Shown here: positions 63,770 to 64,000 of the stretch, in pieces | Layout: each line of letters opens with the position of its first letter | Position numbering within the stretch: position 1 is the stretch's first letter | Assembly (NCBI GenBank): GCA_963816435.1 | Contig: CAWFKS010000018.1 | Location: forward strand, 186,001 to 250,000 | Length of the DNA stretch: 64,000 nt | Direction of reading: 5' to 3' | Origin: CAWFKS01 sp963816435 | Lineage (GTDB): Bacteria > Pseudomonadota > Alphaproteobacteria > Rhizobiales > Rhizobiaceae | The notes under the pieces: model-generated | Database searches by the model: none | Seen by the model: only the letters and a program-made list of their open reading frames with translations | Told to the model about the DNA's origin: nothing | Translations under genes and position numbers: made by a program

Positions 63770-64000
63770 CTACAGCGGCACGTCCTTTTCGACGCGACTG
63801 GGATGCTGGCCGCTCTTGCCCGGCACGATCACGACGACGTGGCAGACGGTGCGGCCACCGCTGGAATTCGGCGTGGAGCTGACCAGCGTGCCGCCGAGCT
63901 GCTTCGCCACCTGCTGGCCGACGGCGTAGCAGTTCGCGGCCACCTCGACGACGAGCGACGGGCACCGAGGGGGCGGCGGACGGGCAAGGCATTGGCCGGC
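63770..64000 (-). CDS. small conserved protein upstream of feuP, N-terminus beyond the edge
   Basis: The last 76 codons of a leftward gene ending in a TAG at 63770-63772. The visible part reads VEVAANCYAVGQQVAKQLGG, then SGGRTVCHVVVIVPGKSGQH and ends VEKDVPL. It has a Cys pair and the look of a small beta-rich periplasmic protein found ahead of feuP in rhizobia. The upstream side runs off the window, so the start and any signal peptide cannot be seen. The region 63955-63990 is odd (proline- and arginine-rich) and could hide another inserted base. Confidence 0.5.
   Translation of the reverse strand, partial: AGQCLARPPPPRCPSLVVEVAANCYAVGQQVAKQLGGTLVSSTPNSSGGRTVCHVVVIVPGKSGQHPSRVEKDVPL

Overview
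The window is a GC-rich (roughly two-thirds G+C by eye), densely coded stretch of an alphaproteobacterial chromosome. It most resembles the Rhizobiales, in the Mesorhizobium/Phyllobacteriaceae-Sinorhizobium range. The evidence is a feuPQ - cytochrome c maturation (ccmIEFH) - degP - two-component - glnE block as in Sinorhizobium, a Porin_2-type porin, a sulfite dehydrogenase cluster with its own ECF sigma/anti-sigma pair, and rhizobial-type intergenic palindromes. No phage, insertion sequence, integrase, rRNA operon or CRISPR array was seen. One tRNA (Ser, GCU) is present.

Layout. 1-7.2 kb: smpB (partial) and dapA leftward, a soluble lytic transglycosylase and an alpha/beta hydrolase rightward, a porin, a P19-like iron protein and a helix-hairpin-helix protein. 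7.4-11.1 kb: tRNA-Ser, then a sulfite-oxidation operon (ECF sigma, anti-sigma, SorT-like molybdoenzyme, c-type cytochrome). 11.5-18.4 kb: an outer-membrane TorF-like protein, a serine hydrolase, two PLP aminotransferases, a VOC protein and an amidase. 18.6-29.9 kb: a leucine/isovalerate catabolic cluster (TetR regulator, isovaleryl-CoA dehydrogenase, both methylcrotonyl-CoA carboxylase subunits). Its members are separated by two toxin-antitoxin modules, an HNH nuclease, a 1.3-kb repeat-rich spacer with a candidate structured RNA, and a macrodomain protein. 30-43 kb: small exported proteins, a GST, AMP nucleosidase, ETF-ubiquinone oxidoreductase, a uracil-DNA glycosylase, an XRE regulator, an EamA transporter and an orphan form II CoxL-type molybdoenzyme. 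43.3-64 kb: pepN, a PAS sensor kinase, glnE, a two-component pair, degP, a hydrolase-OsmC fusion, ccmHFEI, a surface-antigen-like lipoprotein, feuQ, feuP and a partial small protein.

How the genes fit together. Electrons from isovaleryl-CoA dehydrogenase would pass through ETF to the ETF-ubiquinone oxidoreductase encoded 15 kb away, which has a LiuR-like operator upstream. The Ccm proteins supply covalent haem attachment, which the sulfite-oxidation cytochrome needs. DegP and the neighbouring two-component systems form an envelope-maintenance block.

Quality warning. Fourteen genes carry apparent frameshifts, and every one is explained by extra single bases (about 22 in all). Removing them restores full-length, family-typical proteins with no exception and no deletion needed. 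The most economical reading is insertion-type sequencing or assembly error, not gene decay. These genes are annotated as one CDS each with the breakpoints stated, and the very long open frames that arise from them were rejected.
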